Source of the DNA: Norana najaformis | Taxonomy: Eukaryota; Annelida; Clitellata; Crassiclitellata; Hormogastridae | NCBI GenBank assembly: GCA_964023275.1 | Contig: OZ029928.1 | Span: forward strand, 16,227,182 to 16,291,181 | DNA length: 64,000 nucleotides | Direction: 5' to 3' | In this document: positions 55,813 through 64,000 of the stretch, one piece after another | Position numbering within the stretch: position 1 is the first letter of the stretch | Layout of the letters: each line of letters opens with the position of its first letter | Notes under the pieces: model-generated | Told to the model about the DNA's origin: nothing | The model's database searches: none | What the model saw: only the letters and a program-made list of their open reading frames with translations | Program-made: the position numbers and the translations under genes

Positions 55813-55910
55813 GGTGAGATCCTTCACTACCGCTGCCCTTTTGAATGGGCACCACGCCATTCAAGGTCCCCGTGTACGGACCGCAACAGAGTTTCTGCAC
55901 ATTTACAAAT
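55813..55910 (-). mobile_element. family E body, minus strand
   Basis: GGTGAGATCCTTCACTACCG, TTTGAATGGGCACCACGCC and AAGGTCCCCGTGTACGG, the part of family E missing from 53124. Confidence 0.65.
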
Positions 55911-56026
55911 AAATGACATCGGCAACGGGGTGGGGTCATGCCCCCGCTCCAAAATCTGGGTCACAGGTGCTTCTCCAAAATTACCTCCCTAACATTTTAA
56001 ATTTGGTTTTTTTCAAGTGAATCGTA

Positions 56027-56140
<114 letters not shown>

Positions 56141-56285
56141 TTTCAGCATAAATAGGCAAACAAAGCAGCCTCTATATTTAACTTACTGAGTATGGTCTGC
56201 ATATCATAATTTTAGCTTTTAGCCTATTATTGGCGCATAGATAAACACGTAGGGCCTACCATGCATAAATAGGGCAATGCATAAA

Positions 56286-56667
56286 GTGTCTGTATATAAA
56301 AATTCCAAGGCTTTACGGTAAATATGAAAATAATTAGTAAACATTAATCGATTTTTAAAATTCCAAAAACAGTTTAATCCTGAAATATATAATTACCAAC
56401 AAAATTCTTTGTAATTTATTAACGGCCCCCGTTTAAAATTACGTCACAGTGACGTATTTGAATTTTATATTTTGTAAAGAAAGTTGCTAGAAAAATGGCG
56501 TTCAGCGAGGAAGACAAAATTGTTATAAAATTTTTACGCCAAAACAACAATTATAGTGCAAATAATATTTCAGGATTAAACTGTTTTTGGAATTTTAAAA
56601 ATCGATTAATGTTTACTAATTATTTTCATATTTACCGTAAAGCCTTGGAATTTTTCCGGACACAGTG
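56286..56667 (+). mobile_element. Tc1/mariner-like MITE, copy 2
   Basis: Nearly identical to 11992-12373. I count two substitutions in the shared 365 bases: CCCCC for CCCCT before GTTT, and TACGCC for TATGCC in the short frame. The first 15 bases of the left terminal repeat are altered, so this copy may have lost a functional end. The right end CACAGTG with flanking TA is intact. The short frame again starts [14 protein letters not shown]. Confidence 0.88.
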
Positions 56668-56819
56668 TACATATACATAAATATATAGGGGCACGTACTA
56701 AGCAAATAACATATACATAAATAGGCCTATGCATATTGTCTGTATATATATATATACATAAATATATAGGGGCTGTATACTCATTAAGTTAAATGTAGGG
56801 CCCTGTGTATGGGCCCCTG

Positions 56820-56829
56820 TGGATCTATG

Positions 56830-56911
<82 letters not shown>

Positions 56912-57055
56912 CGTCAAGTACATGCATTGTTAATAGGGTAGTGAATCTATGTTGAATATATATATATATATATATCATATATATGTATGTATATATATGT
57001 GTGTGTATATATATAGCGTCAAGTACATGCATTGCTAATAGGGTAGTGATCTGAC
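56820..57055. repeat. duplicated block with AT arrays
   Basis: ATCTATGTTGAATATAT, an AT array, GCGTCAAGTACATGCATTG and TAATAGGGTAGTGA occur twice in the same order (56822-56945 and 56945-57049). The AT arrays differ in length. Confidence 0.85.
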
Positions 57056-57199
57056 ATACATGTCGTACATAGAGCTAATCATCGGCGATTGACTGCGCTG
57101 TCACTGGCGCCAAGTCAATGCAGGTAGGCCCAACTGGCCAAGCAGACGACTCCATTAGCGTCCGTTATAGAACCACAGACTATATATAACGTGCTTCTC

Positions 57200-57318
57200 T
57201 TCGGATGACGTCACGCGTCTTTTCAAAACGCCTATAAAAGACTTCGCTCGTGCCAATTTTCCGGCAGTCGTTCCGGGGCTTAGACAAGTGCTTCCTGCTT
57301 CGTCCAGATTTTGGCATG
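57200..57318 (+). promoter_or_regulatory. CRE/TATA promoter and first non-coding exon
   Basis: A perfect CRE, TGACGTCA, at 57206-57213 is followed by CCTATAAAAG (TATA box, 57231-57240). This places a start near 57265. A probable donor ATG/GTAAAC lies at 57318/57319. The short distance and good consensus make a real promoter likely. The ATG at 57316 spans the exon end and would read only a few codons after splicing. Confidence 0.55.
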
Positions 57319-57514
57319 GTAAACTCCCGATAATTAACGGGAGAATTAATTTACTTACTACCCGCTTACTTACTTATTTTCATTTGTCCGTGTGACGCTG
57401 GTGGCCCTCTATCGATAGCTGTCTTCACTAAGCGCAGCTTCCTATCCAGTCTTGATCTTCGAAGGATAGCGTCCATCCCTAGAAGAACCTCGACAGAGAA
57501 GACTCTTGAAGGAC

Positions 57515-57577
57515 ATGGCCACCGGAAGAGAACTCGTACAGAGACGTCTGGCGTTTCAGAAAAGCTTCAGCTCAGAG
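57515..57577 (+). CDS. start exon of unknown gene
   Basis: An acceptor AGCGCAG at 57437 (or ATCCAG at 57449) precedes ATG at 57515 in a strong Kozak context (GGACATGGCC). The frame gives MATGRELVQRRLAFQKSFSS plus Glu and ends at donor CTCAGAG/GTAGGT at 57578. An in-frame TAG at 57467 shows that this is the first usable Met. I could not find the next exon before 61300, so length and identity are unknown. Confidence 0.45.
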
Positions 57578-58023
57578 GTAGGTAGCCACTCCTGCCGCCA
57601 CTCCTTTTACTTTTGACTCTACTTGTTCTCGCGTTCATATAGCGCTGATTTACCTTTAAACACGGTAATTTTATAAACAGATCTGCGTTAAGGATTCACT
57701 CAAAGCACCTTTGTGAGTGTCTATACCTGCGCTATAAAAATAACCAGATATGCACATAAGGCACGTATGTCTATATGACGGCGGATTAAGGATTTCAAGT
57801 TAGACAAGGCGAAGTGCCTTTATGAGGTTCTAAAATGCGCTATATAAAAAGTCAAATACATAGGGACTCCCCATGGAGATATGTAATGAATATAAAAAAA
57901 TCGTCTTTCCCCTATGGGCTTCCGTAGATACATTCATAAGTACACGAGTGTCTAATTGGCTTTTAGGGTGTATGGTAATAATGCTAAGTGTTAATTTGAG
58001 ACAGGTTTGCAAGGGTGGACGTC

Positions 58024-58430
58024 TCATGCGGCACGGTGGTCTATCGGTAACGCATTTGGTCAATGATTATGCGGTTGCGGGTTCGACTCCTTGTAACGAC
58101 CCTGTGCAGGTTGTTTGCGCACACCGTGCCTCTGTCACCAAGCAGTAGAATTTGATACCGGCGTAAGCTGGGAAGTAAACGGCAAGTCCTGCGATGTACT
58201 GGCCCCCGTGTCCAGGACCTTGGGATTCGTCCATTGCCGGCTCACTTGTGTGATATGAGATACTTTGATTTATATAAGCAGGGAAGTTAACGGCAAGTCG
58301 TGCGATGCACTGGCCCCCGTGTCCAGGACCTTCGGATTAGCCCATTGGAGGCTCAAGGGCCTAAAGAAAAGGAAATGAGCGCCTCCCATTTGTCTTACTT
58401 GTGGGATATGGGATACTTTACTTTACTTGC
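58024..58430 (+). mobile_element. SINE-1, complete copy with polymerase III boxes
   Basis: The head GCGGCACGGTGGTCTATCGG then TAACGC gives an A-box-like element, and GGTTCGACTCC near 58079 is a good B box. The body GGAAGTAAACGGCAAGTCC leads to the tail GATATGAGATACTTTG. A second tandem body with GGATATGGGATACTTTACTT follows at 58285-58430. It is the best-preserved SINE-1 here. Confidence 0.85.
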
Positions 58431-58552
58431 GTCTCATACACCCTCTGTGAATTAGCCACTGCCGAATGCAAAGTGACAGTCTGCGAGGAGGGTCAAATCT
58501 AGACACACTGCTCTGCACTCTGTCATAGCAACAGCAGATCAATAGCTGACGA

Positions 58553-58703
58553 AATCGTAATCGTAATCCTAATCTGGAGATTTCTACAGCGCCCAACGAA
58601 AGCTAAGTCGCGGGAACCAGCTTATTCACACGCTCTCAGTCAAAACAAAATTGATAGGCAACAAGGGTCGGTTCCAGGTCAAGATCCAAGAGTCACGCAA
58701 GCA

Positions 58704-58741
<38 letters not shown>

Positions 58742-58950
58742 CTACGGTGGATGATGTTTGGAACTGGACCTGGAGGACAGATAGGGCGAAGAAGAGGCGT
58801 CAGGAAAGGATTTCTAGAAGGGGTGTGTTTTCAGTTTTAAATGAAAGACTTGCGAGAAATTGCTACAGGTGCAGTGTTGGTGAGTTCGTAAGATGGATCC
58901 GGTAATTGTAGTTCTGGCGGGAGTTTATTCCAGAGGGGTGGAGCCGCTAA
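58553..58950 (-). mobile_element. LINE family A copy, minus strand
   Basis: CGTAATCGTAATCCTAATC, the 3' block, a GCAG tetranucleotide run (58699-58742), then the complement of the reverse-transcriptase C-terminus (GGCGGGAGTTTATTCCAGAG). Confidence 0.82.
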
Positions 58951-59289
58951 GTTTTCCTAACTTCAGTGCTGAGGTGATGAAAGGGCGGAGAAGGGAAAGG
59001 TGTTAGAGCTGAAGAGGAGGTGGATGGCTGGAAACTTGAGAAAGGGCGAATTTTCTCTCGTGGAAAATTTTCAACAACCTTTCTGGATTTCGCGACTTAT
59101 CAGGACAATAGGCTATTTCCATGGCTCGAAACTTTTATGAAGGTCTTTTTAGTACCCAACTGCTTGCCTTTGTGCTCTATTGGACTGGTTAGCTACATTG
59201 GTTAAAGCTTACGTCAAGGCGCCTCTGTCCGTGAGGATGCCGGTTCACGTCCAAGTCGTGACTTATTTCAGATATTTGAATCTCGGGCT

Positions 59290-59440
59290 ACACGGTCCGT
59301 ACACGGGGGACCTTAAATGGCGTGGCGCCCATTAAAATGGACAGCGTTGGTGAAGGATCTCACCCAATAAATTCATTGAAAAATGAGCTGGGTCGAGGCC
59401 ATACGGTCGCTATAGAAAAACGTGTGCATTTACATTTCAC
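59290..59440 (+). mobile_element. family E copy
   Basis: CACGGTCCGTACACGGGGGA, GTTGGTGAAGGATCTCACCC, AATAAATTCATTGAAAAATG and CATACGGTCGCTATAG, with a short TTTACATTT tail. It is close to full length. Confidence 0.8.
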
Positions 59441-59454
59441 TTGTATATTCAGCC

Positions 59455-59940
59455 AAGAGTTGATTAAAATGATTAGGCCTACGATAGATTTTTAAGAAAG
59501 GCAAGGTATGGTCAGTTATGATGAGGCCAAGAGGTAAAGAAATTCAAGTAAGGTATAGAGTTACAAGGACCTTCAAATGTATGTGTAAGATAGGCTAAGT
59601 ATGGAAAAACGATAAAGAAGGTGAGAAATAAGGTAAGACGTGTAAAATTAAGGTAAGGTATAGTAGTGTGAGGGAGCTAAGGATATTTAGGTATGTATTG
59701 CGAGGTATGGTATGGTAAGATTAGGTAAGTTAAGAAGGGTAAAGAAGGGTAAGTTATCAGAAAGGCAAGGTAAGGCGCGTCTATGCGAAAATGCCTGCGT
59801 ACGTAGGCCCTAAAGAATAGAAATTAGAGAAATTGTTGTTAACAATGAGATTTTTACACGAGGTAGATGATTAATGATCCCTCAGGAAATTCTTCAGAGA
59901 ATAAACAAATATCATTACGCATTGCTATTAACTATAGCGT
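59455..59940. other. GGTAAG-rich tract, no gene
   Basis: Irregular repeats of AAGGTAAG, AGGTATGG and similar run from about 59500 to 59775. No gene was seen. Confidence 0.5.
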
Positions 59941-59944
59941 AATC

Positions 59945-60000
59945 GAATCTAAAGACTTCTATAGCGCCGTTATCATAACGCCCAAGGCATCAGTTGATGG
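59945..60000 (-). mobile_element. LINE family B 3' end, short
   Basis: ATCTAAAGACTTCTATAGCG then CCCAAGGCATCAGTTGATGG. Confidence 0.7.
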
Positions 60001-60109
60001 CTGCAAACAGGTCTATGTTTTCAGGCTCTAAAATGGTTCATCAAATATAGCAGTTTATCCGTTAGCTGTTAATCAGTTTATCAGTTGAATTGAGTGCCAC
60101 GTGACTTTA

Positions 60110-60254
60110 TTCTAATCGTAATCGTAAACTTCTAAAATTTCTAAAGCGCTACTTTAAAAAGCTAAGCGCAGGACACCAGCTTATTCACGAGCGCTGCGTC
60201 AAGTCAGTGCTTTTTTCCAAAGATGCCACGTCAAGAACCAAGTCCAGTTGCCAA

Positions 60255-60317
<63 letters not shown>

Positions 60318-60460
60318 GCCAGAGAGGAGCTGTTAGGGTGGTTGTGTTTAAGCTGCGTCAGGTCAGTGGGGTTGTCCAAAGCTGCCACGTCAAGAACCAA
60401 GTCCGGTTGCCAGGAGACCAGAGAGAAAAGGGGAGAGGAGCTGTTAGGGAGGGTTGTGTT
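60110..60460 (-). mobile_element. LINE family A-related end with GA/CAGA array
   Basis: TCTAATCGTAATCGTAAAC and ACCAGCTTATTCACGAGCGC are family A-like. (GA)n and (CAGA)n follow at 60260-60318. TGCCACGTCAAGAACCAAGTC occurs on both sides (60226 and 60383), showing a local duplication. Confidence 0.6.
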
Positions 60461-60851
60461 ATTTCAGACTCCCCCATTCTGCTCATTGGACCGTGACTCC
60501 TATAAACGTCTGACCTTTACAAACACCCATAATTAGTATTTCATCATTAAATCGCCACTGAATAACACGTCATTACGACAGGTCGTTACGACATAGATCT
60601 ATGAATTAACGGCTGTGCACGTATAACGACATTCAGCCGCCATTGTGGTGCTCCGTCCAACTCAATGCGCCGTAACACGTGCTGCAGGATGCTTTCCAAA
60701 GTTCCGGGTGCTCACGCAAACTCCAAATCACCGGCTCTTCTTGGGTGATTAACTTTCCAGGGCGTTGGGGAAAAGTCCGTCAGTCAAGGCAGGGGCAGGT
60801 ATTTAGCCAATTGGAGTTCCCCTTCTACGAACAAACAGTATGAAAGGGGAA

Positions 60852-60957
<106 letters not shown>

Positions 60958-60959
60958 TC

Positions 60960-61316
60960 CATACGTGGGCGGAGGGAGAACGCAGAGTTGAGTCACGTGC
61001 GCCGGAAGTCCGACCGTCCTCAGGCAGTTCCGGTCGGAATAACAAACATTCGTCGCCGATACGCTCCGTCGACGGTACGTGACGGTTGTCATGGATACGC
61101 GGCAACGTTGCAACGGACGTCCGCTCAGGCTTGACATTTTTCATGTCGGTCCGCGATTCACAGAGGTCGATCGAAGGTCATCCGTGGCCGCCTTCCGAAC
61201 GCCATCTATCGACTGGTCACGTGACGTGCATTTCGCCGGTTTAATTTCGGTCACGTGACGCGCTTACGTCATACGTCGCGTAGTCTGGAGCCATCCGCCG
61301 AGCGGGACGGAGCAGA
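60960..61316 (+). promoter_or_regulatory. CG-rich promoter with two GTCACGTGAC sites
   Basis: This segment is visibly richer in CG than anything around it. Perfect palindromic GTCACGTGAC sites lie at 61216-61225 and 61250-61259, and a CRE-like TTACGTCAT at 61264-61272. A further CACGTG occurs near 60996. There is no TATA box. It ends at the start codon of the 61317 exon, so it should be that gene's promoter and leader. Confidence 0.6.
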
Positions 61317-61336
61317 ATGGCTCAACATCATCGCAG
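61317..61336 (+). CDS. first coding exon of unknown gene
   Basis: ATG at 61317 in context GCAGAATGGC encodes MAQHHR and the first two bases of the next codon before a consensus donor CAG/GTAAGA at 61337. The following exon was not found in the remaining 2.7 kb, so the intron probably leaves the window. Identity unknown. Confidence 0.5.
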
Positions 61337-62265
61337 GTAAGAGGCGGATTGTCTAAGGGTGGACGGTCAGAAGTCGGGATAATCGTTGCGAAAGTAATAA
61401 GGATGAGATTAGAAGTAATGAACGTGGGTTAAACAAACGGAGGAGTTTGCGCAGTGGAGGAACTGCGCTGACAGACGTCATTCGATTCAGAAATTGTAAA
61501 CTAGACTAGTTTGCCGTTGACTACCGCTAGTCTAGTCTACAATTCATGGATTTGGTGATGGGATTATCGGCTCTGCAGCAAATGATTTAATATCGAGTCT
61601 CCTTTGTCGATTTCGACCATATTGATTGATTTCGTCCTGCGATTAGCGTCGTCGCTTCAAGAAGCATCGATCTGCTTCGATTGATGTTTCTTGAAGTGAC
61701 AACTCAGACGTCACGCTATAGACATTGCTACGTTGAGAAGGCAATTACGAGGTGTCATCCACGTGTGTTCCGTGTACGCACCGAGTGCAGCCAGATAAAC
61801 AGTCTATAATATCGCTCCGTGTTCTTAGTCGCTCGGAGTTTACTCGGTGCGTACTCGGAGTAGAATTTAAATACACCCCATGCGCGCAATACAGTTATAC
61901 CACTTGACGTCGTTAGTAAAATAATAGAGCACAAAAATGTGAATACTTACACATTCACACTGTCTGCCTGGTTTTCTGGAGGAAAAGTCAAAGGGTCAAG
62001 GGTCGCAATAATAGCTAGTGAACTTTGCATAAGTCAGAAGCGATAAATATTCATTTTGTAATGAATAAGTAATTATTTGAAAAATGAAGACATTCCATAG
62101 TCGATACTGATAGCTTTGGTCACCCAGATGACCTGTTTATCAACTAATTCCTCCCTCGTTTGCTCCATCGCTCTCCCACTCACCCACTCACCCACCCAAC
62201 CACCCACCTAACCACCCATCCACCCATCCCCATCCTACATCATCACAATCGCACTATGCTGTCTA
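61337..62265 (+). other. presumed first intron, no feature
   Basis: Mostly single-copy sequence. A local inverted repeat, AACTAGACTAGTTTGC with GCTAGTCTAGTCTACAATT (61498-61545), is the only structure noted. No exon was seen. Confidence 0.4.
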
Positions 62266-62267
62266 AA

Positions 62268-62600
62268 CTGGCTAATCGTAATCGTAAACTCGAGATTTCT
62301 ACAGCTCCCTCGCGGAAACCAGCTTATTCACAGGCGCTCAATCAAAACAAAATCGATAGGCAGGAAGGGTTTGGTTCAAGGTCAAGATCCAAGCGTCAGT
62401 CAAGCAGACAGTCGGACGGCTACGGTGGATGGTGTTTGGAATTGAACAGGAAAGGGAGGCAAGGGGAAGAGGAAGAATCAGGATAGGATTTGTGGAAGAG
62501 GAGTGTTTTCAGTTTTAAGCGAAAGACCTGCGCAGAAATTGCAAATGACGACGTGTTGGTGAGTTCGTATGATGGGTCAGATAACTTTCGTCGACTTCTC
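62268..62600 (-). mobile_element. LINE family A copy, minus strand
   Basis: ATCGTAATCGTAAACTCGAG, the 3' block and the complement of the reverse-transcriptase end (GAAAGACCTGCGCAGAAATT). Confidence 0.82.
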
Positions 62601-62909
62601 CCTTTGATTCAGCTTTGTCACCGAAGCTGACCAAACAAACTTTCGCGCACTCGAGTTTATTAAGCAACAGTTAGTCTTCTGGAAACATTTTACATGCAAT
62701 GATAAGAAGTTTCGACGATGTACAGTACATTGCTTGGTCTATTTACCCTGAAATCCTACATGTACTAGTCGCATGTACTAACGAAACAGTCGCATATAAT
62801 GTAATGTAATGTTATGTAATGACGACAATTTATATAGCATCGTAAGTAGCAGGCTACTTCCAGGGTGCTTCCTAATAATGTTTTAAAGATATCTTATGAC
62901 TGTAGTTTG

Positions 62910-62985
62910 TTGAACTCATATACAGCGCCCTCTTCTTCGGCCTCGACTGTGCTACGCCGCTATATAAATTGTCTTATTATTATTA

Positions 62986-63022
<37 letters not shown>

Positions 63023-63025
63023 TTA
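62910..63025 (+). mobile_element. LINE family D 3' end with ATT tail
   Basis: TACAGCGCCCTCTTCTTCGG, GTGCTACGCCGCTATATAAA and TTGTC(TTATTA)n. Confidence 0.8.
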
Positions 63026-63204
63026 TTATAATAATATAATAATGATTTCTGCTACTTCATAACTTCATTGTGTAATATTCTAATGCACAAATCAACCCTA
63101 AAACAATATGAAAATGATTCAGCTTGAAATCAAAGAGTTTGACTCAGACGATAGAGCAAAGTTGAAATATCGAACTTTAGATCAGTTGAAGCCGTGCATT
63201 TGAG

Positions 63205-63330
63205 GTAATCGTAATCGTAATTCTGAGATTTCTACAGCGCCCAACGAATGCCACCTCATGAGGACCTGCTTATTCACAGGCGCTAAGTCAAAACAAAATC
63301 GATAGACAAAAGGGTTCGGTAGGCAGTGAT
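63205..63330 (-). mobile_element. LINE family A 3' end, minus strand
   Basis: GGTAATCGTAATCGTAATTC, GAGATTTCTACAGCGCCCAA and AAATCGATAGACAAAAGGG. Confidence 0.82.
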
Positions 63331-63469
63331 TGATTCAAATTACTAAATAAGATCTCATAGCAAGAAGTTAATTAAAGTCATTTGAATGAAGTTAATTAAG
63401 GTCATTTGAATGAATACGTGTCATATCTGAATCATTCAACTCGTAATTCTTTGGCCACATTGAACACTG

Positions 63470-63595
63470 AATGAATGAGTAAATGACTGAATTAATGAAT
63501 GAATAAACAAATGGGTGGATATGGATAGACGGGTGGATGGACAAATAGACGGGTGGATGGACAGATAGCTAGATGGATGGATGGATGGACACGCT
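63470..63595. repeat. GATGGATG/GAATGAAT tetranucleotides
   Basis: Irregular tetranucleotide repeats. Confidence 0.75.
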
Positions 63596-63742
63596 TCGAT
63601 TGAGCCAAGTTCACTGATGCGTAACAAAACAAAAGCAGCAAAACGCTGCCCATATCCACCCAGCGCCTTTACAAGGCCATCGAAGACCGTCAAATGTCGA
63701 TACTTTGCTAAATCTTTAAAGGCGCCACACACATATAATGGC

Positions 63743-63745
63743 ATA

Positions 63746-63798
<53 letters not shown>

Positions 63799-63800
63799 CA
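63743..63800. repeat. CA dinucleotide array
   Basis: (CA)n from about 63746 to 63786, plus a short interrupted continuation. Confidence 0.92.
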
Positions 63801-63889
63801 ACTATCGATCCCTATCACTCCACCCTTCCATTCAACAACTTTGAATTATCGATCCAGAATATGGCGCTAAGCTCCATCGGCGCGTGATC

Positions 63890-64000
63890 GGAGGAGGGAG
63901 GGAGGGAAGGGAAAACCGGAAGTGTTACAGCCATTAGCCATCGCTCCGCTATTGGCACTCAGCGGCTGGGAGAACAGACTAGTGGCGCTTAGTTCTTAGT
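63890..64000 (+). promoter_or_regulatory. promoter-like sequence at right edge
   Basis: AAAACCGGAAGTG (ETS/GABP consensus, about 63913-63925) is followed by ACAGCCATTAGCCATCGC with two GCCAT motifs that resemble YY1 sites, in CG-richer sequence. This combination is common at TATA-less housekeeping starts. Orientation and gene are unknown. Confidence 0.35.

Noticed and set aside
58024-58100. A functional tRNA gene
   Set aside because: The B box is good, but the acceptor and anticodon arms do not pair convincingly, and the same sequence recurs as a dispersed element with a shared non-tRNA body: a SINE head.
59020-59205. 61-codon frame as an exon following the 57515 exon
   Set aside because: No consensus acceptor or donor in phase, no homology, and it overlaps sequence flanking a LINE copy.

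Overview
The window is animal nuclear DNA. Genes are split by many GT-AG introns of roughly 0.3-8 kb, and most of the sequence is non-coding. It is crowded with microsatellites (CTGT, CT/GA, CAA/CAG, GAT, AT), minisatellites and short 5'-truncated retroposons. The two recognisable genes are bilaterian-type chromatin and cytoskeletal/signalling proteins, so I read it as a (probably marine) invertebrate. I cannot name the phylum or species.

Layout. (1) 1-5000: the end of an unrecognised + strand gene. It has an acidic Lys-Thr-Glu-Val repeat protein in a large last exon (about 2378-4082) with a frame break near 2505. (2) 8292-26372, + strand: a YEATS2 orthologue in 17 coding exons, 1711 residues by my splice model. 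It has an N-terminal coiled coil, a YEATS acyl-lysine reader, a giant 3.3-kb exon of low-complexity sequence and a C-terminal histone-fold region. (3) 33037-51412, - strand: an LRRFIP1/2 orthologue (Flightless-1-interacting coiled-coil protein) in 12 coding exons, about 400 residues. It is convergent with YEATS2 across a 6.7-kb gap. A probable non-coding first exon and promoter lie near 52289-52380. (4) 57.2-64 kb: three promoter-like spots with short first exons or none. They are a CRE/TATA promoter with a 21-codon exon at 57515, a double GTCACGTGAC promoter with a 7-codon first exon at 61317, and an ETS-type site at the right edge. The genes they would serve continue outside the window or could not be followed.

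Mobile DNA. I group the dispersed repeats by sequence shared inside this window. LINE family A has a TTACGA tail and a reverse-transcriptase C-terminus ending in a Trp-Asn-Lys-Leu-Pro type motif. B has a GATTA tail, C an ATTACA tail, and D a TTA tail with a TATATAA-containing end. Family E has a TTTACA tail. There are also RTE-like reverse-transcriptase C-termini, two tRNA-derived SINE families with visible B boxes, a Tc1/mariner-like MITE pair with terminal inverted repeats of about 103 bp, a hAT-type MITE with a perfect 8-bp target duplication, and Tigger-like remnants. No rRNA gene, CRISPR array or viral gene was seen.

The most interesting pattern is that several minisatellites start exactly at exon boundaries. 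In LRRFIP exon 1 and YEATS2 exon 16 the repeat unit itself contains a copy of the 5' splice site, so each intron opens with a row of near-identical donors. A third, 1.4-kb array starts directly at the LRRFIP exon 2 donor.
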